Positions 1 through 6,957 are shown, counted from the stretch's first letter. The stretch: 7,166 bases of DNA from a bacterium (GCA_027296025.1 JAPUJU010000264.1:1-7166); one strand, 5' to 3'. Notes: generated from the letters alone by a model not told the origin. Made by a program: numbers and translations.

Positions 1-202
1 GCCGCCCGGGTTTCCTGCCCGGCTTGCGAAACATCCCCCGTTGCGCTACCATCCAGTCGAGTTCCGTCTGCAATGTGCGCCCGTCCGCAGCGAGTCATGG
101 CCCTCGAACGCGCTCTCTGAGCGGTCCGGCCGGCCCCAAAAGACCCGTTTTTAGTGCAAACTCTGCAGGCGCCACGTGTGTACAAGTACGGTGGGAGGCC
201 CC
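1..202. other. Upstream region with no supportable gene
   Basis: No convincing coding sequence is visible on either strand. The + frame beginning at base 1 is open until a TGA at 118-120, but the implied 39-residue tail (many Ala, Arg, Pro, Ser and Cys) resembles nothing I recognise. The frame at 24-206 has no ribosome binding site. A minus-strand frame from an ATG at 98 back to the left edge is open but equally featureless. A short inverted repeat, CCGGG (6-10) with CCCGG (18-22), lies at the edge without a T tract. The stretch could be the tail of an upstream gene followed by intergenic DNA, but the window is too short to tell. Confidence 0.5.
122..152 (+). terminator. Weak candidate terminator
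   Basis: CGGTC (122-126) can pair imperfectly, with one bulged C, with GACCCG (142-147), and five T residues follow at 148-152. A TGA closing the frame that enters from the left edge lies at 118-120, just where a terminator would be expected. The stem is short and bulged, and the internal CCGGCCGG palindrome could fold in competing ways, so this is a weak call. Confidence 0.2.
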
Positions 203-231
203 TTGACAAGGCGCAGGGGCTTTCATACCTT
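203..231 (+). promoter_or_regulatory. Sigma70-like promoter of dsbD
   Basis: A perfect -35 hexamer TTGACA (203-208) is followed, after a 17-bp spacer, by TACCTT (226-231), which keeps the most conserved T, A and final T of TATAAT. Transcription would begin near 238, leaving about 19 nt before the dsbD ATG at 257, enough for the SD element at 246-252. The -35 lies inside CCTTG-A-CAAGG (201-211). An outer inverted repeat GCCCCT (198-203) / AGGGGC (215-220) brackets it and could serve as an operator. No measurement of promoter activity is implied. Confidence 0.55.
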
Positions 232-256
232 GATCTCCAGAAACTAGAAGGACACC

Positions 257-2101
257 ATGATTCGCTCTTTAATCACCTGTTTTGTTGCAATCACGATACT
301 TATCGTATCGCTGCCCACCTCTGCGTCCGACCCGTCTCAGGGCCTTGGCCTGGGTCTTCCGGAAAATCCCGTGGCAGTCGACGGGTTCGCCTCGCTCGAC
401 AAGGTTCCCGGGGGCGGAACGATTCATCTCGCCGTCGCCCTGACCATGAGCGGCGACTGGCACGTGAACGCAAACCGTGTCAATGACGATTTCCTCATCC
501 CGACCGCCGTCCATGTCGATGTCCCGGAGGGCCTCACGGTGCGATCGATCATCTACCCTGACGGAATCGAAAAAGACCTCGGCCTCTCCGAAAACCCCAT
601 GCTTCTTTTCGAGGGAAACACGTACATCGGGATCGTTGTCGACGTGGCCGAGAACGTCGAGGTCGGCAGGAGGAACGTCGGCGTGACCGTGACGTACCAG
701 GCGTGTGACAGCGAGAAATGTCTCGCGCCGGAAGACAGACGGCTCGCCATTCCGGTCGTCGTCGGGGCTCGAACCGACGTGATGAACGCAACGAATAGCG
801 ACGTGTTCGCGAACATTGATTTCGCGGGCGCAACAGTTGCGGCGACAGTCGCGGGGGGAGGCAGGCTCGATGCACTCATTGCAAAACGGGGATACATGTT
901 TGCGTTTCTGATCGTGTTTGTGTGGGGTCTTGCCCTGAACCTGACACCGTGTGTGTACCCGATGATCCCGATTACAGTCAGTTACTTCGGCGGCCAGAGT
1001 AGCGGACGAATGTCGCGCGCCGTCATGCTCGCCGCGGTCTACGTTCTCGGAATGGCAGCTATGTATTCGGTGCTCGGACTCTTTGCCGCGCTGACGGGTG
1101 GTCTCCTCGGATCCATTCTTCAAAACCCGTTCATGCTGTCTTTCGTCGCGCTCGTCATGGTGGGCCTGGCCTTCTCGATGTTCGGCTTCTATGAGATCCA
1201 GCCGCCGGCCCGGTTGACGGCCCTCTTCGGACAGTCCACGTCCAGGCAGGGACCCGCAGGCGCGTTCCTGATGGGCCTGACCGTCGGCATCGTTGCCGCG
1301 CCTTGTATCGGCCCGTTCGTGATCGTGCTTCTCACCTTTGTCGGGCAGAGCCAGGACCCCGTCCTCGGGTTCTCCCTGTTCTTCGTTCTGGCCCTCGGGC
1401 TCGGGGCACCATTTCTGGTGCTCGCGACCGTGTCGGGCAACCTGTCCAGACTTCCGAAGTCGGGCGAATGGATGGAGTGGGTGAAAATGCTGTTCGGCTT
1501 CGTTTTGATCGGCATGGCCGTCTTCTTTCTCGACCCGATAATTCACGACGCTGTTGTGATGGCGTTGCTCGGCGCGCTCGCCATCGCGAGCGGTATTTTC
1601 CTGGGGTTTATTCGCAAAACCGAGAACAGGTCGATTTTCTTCATGTCGTTCAAACGGTTTGTGGGAGTCGCCGGACCGGTCCTGGGGCTTTACCTGATTC
1701 TGGCCCCGGGGCATATCTTCGGACGCGGAGCTGCAGAGAACGGGATCCCGTGGGATGAGTTCGATGCCGCCAGGCTCGAGGAGGCGGCCAGGAACGACCA
1801 GTACGCGCTGATCGATTTCTCGGCGGAATGGTGCCTGCCCTGCAAGGAGCTCGACCACCTCACGTTCTCGGATGAAACGGTCGTCGCGGCCACGGCGAAC
1901 TTCGTGGCTCTCAAAGCAGACCTGACCGACAGTGGATCTGAAGCGGTATCCAGTATCCGAAGCAAATACGCCATTCGAGGCGTGCCGACCGTCGTTTTCA
2001 TCGACAAGAACGGCAAAGAGCGGAAAGACCTCCGCGTGCTGGGCTTCGTCGACGACGAGGAATTCCTCGCCCGTATTGCCCGCCTCACCGGGGGAAGCTG
2101 A
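257..2101 (+). CDS. dsbD: Thiol:disulfide interchange protein DsbD (protein-disulfide reductase)
   Basis: Inner-membrane electron carrier that takes electrons from cytoplasmic thioredoxin and passes them to periplasmic thiol partners such as disulfide isomerases and cytochrome c maturation proteins. At 614 residues it is close to the usual length (E. coli DsbD is about 565). A signal peptide (about 1-24) precedes an N-terminal alpha-type domain (about 30-175) with the redox pair C150/C155 in YQACDSEKCLAPE. About eight hydrophobic segments span residues 214-485 and hold the two expected membrane cysteines, C232 in LTPCVYP and C350 in AAPCIGP. The C-terminal thioredoxin-like domain (about 500-614) has WCLPCK (C526, C529) and the cis-proline P577 in GVPT. 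All six catalytic cysteines are therefore present, so the protein should be functional. The ATG is supported by AGAAGGA at 246-252, four bases upstream. The spacing C-x4-C in the alpha domain differs from C-x5-C of the E. coli protein. Partner proteins are not in the window. Confidence 0.93.
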   Translation: MIRSLITCFVAITILIVSLPTSASDPSQGLGLGLPENPVAVDGFASLDKVPGGGTIHLAVALTMSGDWHVNANRVNDDFLIPTAVHVDVPEGLTVRSIIYPDGIEKDLGLSENPMLLFEGNTYIGIVVDVAENVEVGRRNVGVTVTYQACDSEKCLAPEDRRLAIPVVVGARTDVMNATNSDVFANIDFAGATVAATVAGGGRLDALIAKRGYMFAFLIVFVWGLALNLTPCVYPMIPITVSYFGGQSSGRMSRAVMLAAVYVLGMAAMYSVLGLFAALTGGLLGSILQNPFMLSFVALVMVGLAFSMFGFYEIQPPARLTALFGQSTSRQGPAGAFLMGLTVGIVAAPCIGPFVIVLLTFVGQSQDPVLGFSLFFVLALGLGAPFLVLATVSGNLSRLPKSGEWMEWVKMLFGFVLIGMAVFFLDPIIHDAVVMALLGALAIASGIFLGFIRKTENRSIFFMSFKRFVGVAGPVLGLYLILAPGHIFGRGAAENGIPWDEFDAARLEEAARNDQYALIDFSAEWCLPCKELDHLTFSDETVVAATANFVALKADLTDSGSEAVSSIRSKYAIRGVPTVVFIDKNGKERKDLRVLGFVDDEEFLARIARLTGGS

Positions 2102-2115
2102 GCCATAATTTGGGC

Positions 2116-2144
2116 GTGACACCCTCTTCCGGCACCTCTATATT
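2116..2144 (+). promoter_or_regulatory. Promoter candidate that would give a leaderless FAH transcript
   Basis: GTGACA (2116-2121, 5 of 6 to TTGACA), a 17-bp spacer and TATATT (2139-2144, 5 of 6 to TATAAT) form the best promoter match in the window after that of dsbD. The -10 ends only six bases before the ATG at 2151, so the expected start of transcription falls on or next to the A of the start codon. No SD sequence sits at a usable distance; the only AGG (2147-2149) is one base from the ATG. This is the arrangement expected of leaderless genes. It is inferred from sequence only, and read-through from dsbD is also possible. Confidence 0.5.
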
Positions 2145-2150
2145 TCAGGT

Positions 2151-3008
2151 ATGAAGATCGTCAGCTTTGGACCTGCCGGAGAAGAAAAGCCGGGAGTCGT
2201 TGACGGTGATCGAGTCATCGACCTCGTCGCGGCGAACCCCTCGATTCCACCCACCGTTCGCAAGATTCTTGAAGTTGGAGCACTGCCCAGAGTGGCCGGA
2301 GTTGTGAAAGCTGCTGCCGGTCTCGACCCGAAGTTCCTCAAATCGGCGCGAGAGCTTCGCTTCGGCCCACCCGTCCCGGACCCAACCAAGATTATCTGCA
2401 TCGGGATGAACTACAAGGATCACGCTGCGGAGCAGGGAAAAGAACTGCCCGACTGGCCGATCACGTTCTGCAAGGCGCCAAGTTGCCTGATCGGCGATGG
2501 AGACCCGATTCCCTTACCAACCGGCGTCACACAAATGGACCATGAGGTGGAGCTTGCCGTTATCATCGGCACTCGCGCGAAAAACGTCGCCCTTGACGAG
2601 GCAAGGAACCACATCGCCGGCTATTCCGTTTTCATGGACATCAGCGCGCGCGACGTTCAATACCGGGAGAAGCAATGGTTCCGGGCGAAAAGCTTCGACG
2701 GGTTCGGACCGGCGGGACCGTATCTCGTCACGACCGATGAAGTGCCAGACCCTAACAATCTCGACATGTCGCTCGAGGTGAACGGAACGGAATACCAGTC
2801 CAGCAACACGTCGCAGATGACGTTCACCGTCTTTTATCTCGTTCACTATCTCTCGCACAGCATGACTCTGGAACCGGGAGACATCATCGCGACAGGCACG
2901 CCGGCGGGCGTCGGCGTCTTTGCGTACCCGAAACGCTTCTTGAAGAGTGGCGACCGCCTGAGGGCGTCCATTGCCGGTCTCGGCACGCTCAATAACCCCG
3001 TCGAATAG
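2151..3008 (+). CDS. Fumarylacetoacetate hydrolase (FAH) family protein
   Basis: A 285-residue cytoplasmic, metal-dependent enzyme of the FAH superfamily (COG0179 type), whose members cleave or isomerise C-C bonds in 2-oxo acids: acylpyruvases, oxaloacetate decarboxylases, fumarylpyruvate hydrolases and homoprotocatechuate-pathway isomerases/decarboxylases. Residues 1-70 form the small N-terminal domain seen in Rv2993c-like members, with GVVDGDRVIDL. The catalytic domain starts at IICIGMNYKDHAAEQG, with the H91-x-x-E94 dyad known from FAHD1-type enzymes. The metal ligands are E132 and E134 in DHEVELAVIIG and D163 in FMDISARDVQ. K180 in AKSFDGFGPAGP and the ATGTPAGVG loop complete the site. 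Length and motifs are intact. The ATG start gives the normal MKIVSFG opening but lacks an SD sequence; see the promoter at 2116-2144. Substrate cannot be told from sequence, and no aromatic-degradation genes lie nearby. The glycosyltransferase follows 21 bp downstream and is probably co-transcribed. Confidence 0.92.
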   Translation: MKIVSFGPAGEEKPGVVDGDRVIDLVAANPSIPPTVRKILEVGALPRVAGVVKAAAGLDPKFLKSARELRFGPPVPDPTKIICIGMNYKDHAAEQGKELPDWPITFCKAPSCLIGDGDPIPLPTGVTQMDHEVELAVIIGTRAKNVALDEARNHIAGYSVFMDISARDVQYREKQWFRAKSFDGFGPAGPYLVTTDEVPDPNNLDMSLEVNGTEYQSSNTSQMTFTVFYLVHYLSHSMTLEPGDIIATGTPAGVGVFAYPKRFLKSGDRLRASIAGLGTLNNPVE

Positions 3009-3029
3009 TCCCACACCAGGCACGTCCCG

Positions 3030-4289
3030 TTGCTACAAACCCAACAAGAAGAACGGCTCGAAGCCTCACAAGGCTCCGGACATAGAATACTGATCATATC
3101 TCCATGGGAAAACCGCTGGTCTCTCGGAGGGGGCGCTGGTGTTTCGGACGACTTCAATTTCATCAGGAACTTCACAAGAGCGGGCTACGAGCTTCATTTC
3201 CTGAGCCCGAAATCCGATACTGCCGCGGACTTTCGAGTCGACGGTTTTCACACGCACACGTATCCGAACTTTTTCAAACCCACCCTGAGCTGGCCGACGA
3301 GTATCCGGCGAATTCTATGGCCGACATTGTACAACGCGATCGTTCCCGCGTATGCCGTCCAGCTCTCGCGACGCATTCGTCCGGATTTCGTCCTCGGGCA
3401 TTCTCATTTCAGCGCGCTGGCGAGCTACATGACACGGGAGTTTCTCCAGATTCCGTCGGGCGTAAAGCTCTTCGGCGTCATGGATCTTGTGCACACCGAG
3501 TGGCCCCGATGGAAATACAACTTTAAGAACCTCGAACAGATTCTGGCCTTGAAAGTACCGCAGGACGTGTGGATCATTCTTGACGATGGAACGAAGGGAG
3601 ATGAGGCGGCGCTCCGTCACGGGGTCCCAGAAAGCAAGATCCGATTCCTTCCAAACGGGATCAATGTTGACTGGATGAGCGCACCATCAGAATCAGCAGC
3701 GCTGCGCGACGAGTTCGGGCTCGATCGGGATTCCTACGTGGTTTTGTTTCTCGCGCGGCTCGTCGCCTCCAAACGCCCGGAGCTGCTGCTCCAGGCGGTT
3801 CCCGAGATAACGAAACGGGTCGACAAACCCGTACACTTCGTCTTCGCGGGTGACGGCGAAGAGCGGGAGCGCCTTGAAGCACTCACTCGGGCCATGGGAA
3901 TAGGCGACAACGTCCGTTTTCTCGGGGCGGTACCCCACGCACGTGTTCCGGACATCATGTCGGTGTCGGATGTGTTCGTATCGACGAGCCGTTTGACGAA
4001 CGTAGCGATTCCGACGTGCGAGGCCCTGGTTTGCGGACTGCCCGTGGTGGCGATGGACATCGGCAACACCTCAGACATTATTAAGGACGGTGAGACGGGC
4101 CGTCTCGTCGGGGACGGGGATGTCGAGGGCCTGTCGGCTGCCATAGCGGAGTTGCTCGAAGACCCGGCCGCGCGTAGCGAAATGGGCCGGCGCGCAAGAG
4201 AGCTGGCGAAGGCGCGCTTCACCGGATGGGAAGCGAGGACACACATGGAGATGAAGATCATCGACCAGATAATCGCCGCGCGCAGCTGA
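3030..4289 (+). CDS. GT-B glycosyltransferase, family 4-like
   Basis: A 419-residue sugar-nucleotide-dependent glycosyltransferase, expected to act at the cytoplasmic face of the membrane on a glycan, glycolipid or exopolysaccharide precursor. The N-terminal (acceptor) Rossmann half opens at RILIISPWENRW (19-30) with the glycine loop GGGAGV (33-38) and has GHSH at 123-126. PNGIN (208-212) marks the linker. The C-terminal (donor) half has R243 and K248 in ARLVASKRPE, AGDGEERE (273-280), VRFLGAVPHARVPDIMSVSD, and CEALVCGLPVVA with E331. In the family's usual E-x7-E motif the first Glu is replaced here by T323, while the second (E331) is kept. The start is TTG, 21 bp after the FAH stop and in the same frame. 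It is the only common start codon between that stop and the first beta strand, with AGG (3018-3020) as a weak SD. No membrane helix is evident. Donor and acceptor are unknown. Confidence 0.88.
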   Translation: MLQTQQEERLEASQGSGHRILIISPWENRWSLGGGAGVSDDFNFIRNFTRAGYELHFLSPKSDTAADFRVDGFHTHTYPNFFKPTLSWPTSIRRILWPTLYNAIVPAYAVQLSRRIRPDFVLGHSHFSALASYMTREFLQIPSGVKLFGVMDLVHTEWPRWKYNFKNLEQILALKVPQDVWIILDDGTKGDEAALRHGVPESKIRFLPNGINVDWMSAPSESAALRDEFGLDRDSYVVLFLARLVASKRPELLLQAVPEITKRVDKPVHFVFAGDGEERERLEALTRAMGIGDNVRFLGAVPHARVPDIMSVSDVFVSTSRLTNVAIPTCEALVCGLPVVAMDIGNTSDIIKDGETGRLVGDGDVEGLSAAIAELLEDPAARSEMGRRARELAKARFTGWEARTHMEMKIIDQIIAARS

Positions 4290-4310
4290 TGGGTGCTTCG
4301 CAGACGAACC

Positions 4311-4348
4311 GCGACGGAGGACCGAATTCGTGCTATCCTGACGTCAGG
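4311..4348 (+). promoter_or_regulatory. Promoter candidate with 12-bp palindrome upstream of the exported protein
   Basis: TGCTATCCT (4331-4339) is an extended -10 form (TGn plus TATCCT, 4 of 6 to TATAAT). At 17 bp upstream lies only a weak -35, GCGACG (4311-4316). The perfect 12-bp palindrome CCTGACGTCAGG (4337-4348) overlaps the -10 and the predicted transcription start near 4346, where a dimeric repressor could block polymerase. The leader to the ATG at 4417 would be about 70 nt and contains a small hairpin, CGGCC (4377-4381) with GGCCG (4389-4393). The palindrome alone could be chance. Confidence 0.35.
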
Positions 4349-4416
4349 TAAGATGCCCCCTGCCCAACCCACCAGACGGCCCTCCACTGGCCGCCGAACG
4401 AAGGTGCGGTTAAAAA

Positions 4417-6957
4417 ATGGCTACTCGACACTATCGCACGATCATCTGCCTTTGCCTCGGATTCATTGTTCTTGTGGCACACGATCTCTCCGCAAGGCAG
4501 GCTATTTCAAAGAAGGAAAAGGACGGTTTCGACGGCCCTCAACGCGCCGTCGTACTCGACGGGTCGACCGTTCACAACGTCGGTGCACTCCAGATGCACC
4601 TTTTCAACTGGGGTGAATGGGGTTCGCATCCCGGAACCGCGCAACCCTACTCCTATGCCCCCTCGGCTCAATGGCCCGGAGGGAGCGGTATCGAGTATCT
4701 CTTCGCCGCCGGCCTGTGGATCGGCGCGATCAAGTCCGGGGTGCCGGCCGTTTCCACCGCTGCCTTCGAGCGAGAATTCCGACCCTCCCCCGACCGCCGG
4801 GATATTCTCTACCGATCTGAAGAAGGCTCCAAAGGCGGGGACCGAATCCCATCCATCGACGCGGACGACGACGGCGACGGCCGGATCGATGAAGACCGCC
4901 TCGACGGATACGACAACGATGGTGACGGCCTCGTCGACGAGGACTACGGCGCGATTGGCAGGGCCATGTATTCGTGCAGATACACAGACTTTGAAAGCGT
5001 GAGCACGCGAATCTATCCGGAACACAACCCGCTGAACCTTGCCATCACACAGGAAAGCTACCAGTGGGGCGCCACTCGACTCGACAACGTGATCTCCATC
5101 GAACTCAGGATAACGAACGTCGGCGACGACGTACTGCAGGATGTCTATATCGGGATGTATGTCGATGGCGATGTCGGGCCGCTCGAGAAAGATCACTATT
5201 GGGAAGATGACATGGCGGCACGGCAGCGGGTCGACGTATTGTGCACCGATCTGGGTCCGGGACAGATCGATATCGCGTACATGTACGATGAGGATGGAGA
5301 CGATGGGCAGACACCCGGCCGCTTCGGGGTGACGTTCCTGAACTACACCACGGATCCGACGGGGCTGAGCGCGCCTTCTCGCGTCGGCCTGGCCAGTTTT
5401 GCGCACTTTTCCGGCCGCCAGGTATTCGCTTTCGGTGGCGATCCAACCAATGATTTCGAACGCTACGAAGTGCTCTCGCAGAACTCGTACGACGACGCAT
5501 CGACGCAGCCCAGAGACTACCGTTTTCTGATGAGCGCCGGGCCGTTTCTCGAGTGGTTCCCCGACAGTACGATCGTGGTGCAGATGGCGTTCGCGATCGG
5601 AGCATCAGAATCGGAGCTCGTGAACAATGCGGCCAGCGCTCAGGCTGTTTATCGCGGGCTGTGGTTCGACGTCGACAACGATCCAACGACGGGGGCCGAA
5701 GGTCGCGAGACACCGATCTACGGACCGCGTGCGAGTGTGTGGAAAGACGAATGCCGCAGGCTTGTTCGTATCCCCACGGATCGTGAGGGATGTGACACCG
5801 GACGAATCTATGAAGACCGTTTCGTTGGCGAAGTCCGTCAGCTGCAGGAAGGCGAGGTCGTATGGTCGAACGTCGACTGCGATGTGGAGTGCCTTTACAA
5901 GAGCGCGTGTGGTTACGACGAAGCGGACAGCCTCTTGTTTCGCACGGGCGTCGGTGGTAGAGAATCACAAGTGCACTGGCTGACGCACGCCGCTCCTCCG
6001 CCACCCAACATACGGGTGGACGATCACGCGAAGGACGGTGTCGTGATCTACTGGGACAACATCAGCGAACTTGTCCCGGCTGTATCGAGCTTCGTTGAAG
6101 ATATTTCGCAGTTCGAGGGGTACCAGTTCTGGCGCGCGGACGACTGGGCACGGCCGGTCGGAACGTCCACGCTGACGGGACCGCCGAGGGAGTTGTGGAG
6201 CATCTTTTTTCAGGCCGACCTCGTTAACAACTTTGGCGAAGATACCGGTCTGGATCGATTCCGGTATGAACCGCTGACGCACCTGCTCCCCGTTTCACAA
6301 AAGACAGAGTTCATCACCGCGATCCAGCAGCACTTGATCGAGTTTCCCGCGGACGAGCCGCCGTGCCCTCAGGGAGTGACGCCCGATTTGTGCGACACGC
6401 TGAAGGCGCTTGCCCGCTGGGGGCTTGGCAGGGACGGCGGAAGGCAATATTACCGGTATGCAGACAAATCGGTCATCGAGGGCGTCCCCTACTTTTACTC
6501 GGTCGTTGCGTTCGACCACACTATCTTTGGACGGCGCGGGGAGTTCCGGCCCGGAATTGCGGGGAGTCCGGCATCCAACTTCGTATTCGTCGAACCCAAG
6601 AGCCCGGCGCAGGCCGACTGGGCGTACGATGAGAACCGGATCTACGTCGTTCCAAACCCGGTTACCCGGGAGACGATGGCTGAATGGACGCTCGGCCCGA
6701 CCAACGATGACCCGACGGGAACGAAAATCGAGTTCCGGAACCTCCCCGGAGCTACGGGGGTGATTCGCGTTTTCACGCTCGCCGGAGACCTCGTCATTGC
6801 ATTGCCGTTCGACGCGACCAACGGAGTCGGGACGGTTGCATGGGACCTGGTCAGCCGCAACGGTCAGGATATCGTGAGTGGCGTCTACCTGTACGCGATC
6901 GAGTTCACAGGGCCCGCCTATCCGCGGGTCATCAAGAAGTTCACGGTCATCCGGTGA
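4417..6957 (+). CDS. Large exported protein with Ca-type repeats and FlgD-Ig/T9SS-like C-terminal domain
   Basis: An 846-residue exported protein of unknown function, probably surface-attached or released. A signal peptide (about 1-26, ending near DLSA) is followed by an N-terminal block with WPGGSGIEYLFAAGLWIGA, a form I associate with secreted proteins of FCB-related candidate phyla. Two acidic loops (D150-D160 and D166-D176) resemble thrombospondin-3/EF-hand-like calcium sites. A beta-rich segment containing ELRITNVGDDVLQDVYIGMY follows. A cysteine cluster comes next (C446, C459, C488, C492, C498). From about 528 lies a fibronectin-III-like region with VVIYWDN and FEGYQFWRADDW, interrupted by C650/C659. 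The last ~100 residues, from PNP at 746-748 to the terminal KKFTVIR, form a FlgD-Ig-like domain with GVIRVFTLAGDLV and SGVYLY, similar to type IX secretion sorting domains. No catalytic motif is seen. SD AAGGTG (4401-4406) lies 10 bases before the ATG. Whether the organism uses type IX secretion cannot be judged here. Confidence 0.85.
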   Translation: MATRHYRTIICLCLGFIVLVAHDLSARQAISKKEKDGFDGPQRAVVLDGSTVHNVGALQMHLFNWGEWGSHPGTAQPYSYAPSAQWPGGSGIEYLFAAGLWIGAIKSGVPAVSTAAFEREFRPSPDRRDILYRSEEGSKGGDRIPSIDADDDGDGRIDEDRLDGYDNDGDGLVDEDYGAIGRAMYSCRYTDFESVSTRIYPEHNPLNLAITQESYQWGATRLDNVISIELRITNVGDDVLQDVYIGMYVDGDVGPLEKDHYWEDDMAARQRVDVLCTDLGPGQIDIAYMYDEDGDDGQTPGRFGVTFLNYTTDPTGLSAPSRVGLASFAHFSGRQVFAFGGDPTNDFERYEVLSQNSYDDASTQPRDYRFLMSAGPFLEWFPDSTIVVQMAFAIGASESELVNNAASAQAVYRGLWFDVDNDPTTGAEGRETPIYGPRASVWKDECRRLVRIPTDREGCDTGRIYEDRFVGEVRQLQEGEVVWSNVDCDVECLYKSACGYDEADSLLFRTGVGGRESQVHWLTHAAPPPPNIRVDDHAKDGVVIYWDNISELVPAVSSFVEDISQFEGYQFWRADDWARPVGTSTLTGPPRELWSIFFQADLVNNFGEDTGLDRFRYEPLTHLLPVSQKTEFITAIQQHLIEFPADEPPCPQGVTPDLCDTLKALARWGLGRDGGRQYYRYADKSVIEGVPYFYSVVAFDHTIFGRRGEFRPGIAGSPASNFVFVEPKSPAQADWAYDENRIYVVPNPVTRETMAEWTLGPTNDDPTGTKIEFRNLPGATGVIRVFTLAGDLVIALPFDATNGVGTVAWDLVSRNGQDIVSGVYLYAIEFTGPAYPRVIKKFTVIR
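4864..4944 (+). repeat. Two tandem Asp-rich calcium-loop repeats inside the exported protein
   Basis: Residues 150-160 (DDDGDGRIDED) and 166-176 (DNDGDGLVDED) are two copies of the same 11-residue loop, 16 residues apart. The D-x-D-G-D-G-x-x-D-E-D spacing is that of thrombospondin type 3 and related calcium-binding loops. Such pairs commonly stabilise extracellular proteins by binding calcium. Binding here is inferred, not shown. Confidence 0.65.

Noticed and set aside
1..70. tRNA-like look on the minus strand (TGGTAGCGCA resembling a D-loop, hairpin near the edge resembling a T-arm)
   Set aside because: There is no TTCGA-type T-loop, the D-stem does not pair, and no acceptor stem or anticodon arm can be drawn.
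2085..2108. Terminator after dsbD
   Set aside because: Only a four-base CTCA/TGAG pairing is available and there is no T tract, so read-through into the FAH gene remains possible.
269..2122. 617-codon open frame on the minus strand covering all of dsbD
   Set aside because: It mirrors a strong, intact dsbD. Long antisense frames are common opposite GC-rich genes. The product is a low-complexity mix rich in Arg, Glu, His and Asp with no domain, and no promoter or SD was evident.
2109..2146. Bacteroidetes-type promoter (TTTG ... TAnnTTTG) before the FAH gene
   Set aside because: TATATTTC lacks the final G, and the TTTG at 2109-2112 is 26 bases away, further than the usual spacing. The sigma70-like reading fits better.
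3734..4387. 217-codon minus-strand frame over the glycosyltransferase 3' half
   Set aside because: Ser/Arg/Thr-rich shadow of a well-supported gene; no recognisable motif.
4293..4616. 107-codon + frame beginning in the gap before the exported-protein gene
   Set aside because: It runs 200 bases into the signal-peptide-bearing gene in another frame, is Arg/Thr-rich, and lacks an SD. The gap is better explained by a promoter and leader.
4507..6004. Two 299-codon minus-strand frames over the exported-protein gene
   Set aside because: Both lie within the well-supported + strand gene and have compositions typical of GC-driven shadows (Arg/Val-rich and Arg/His/Ser-rich).
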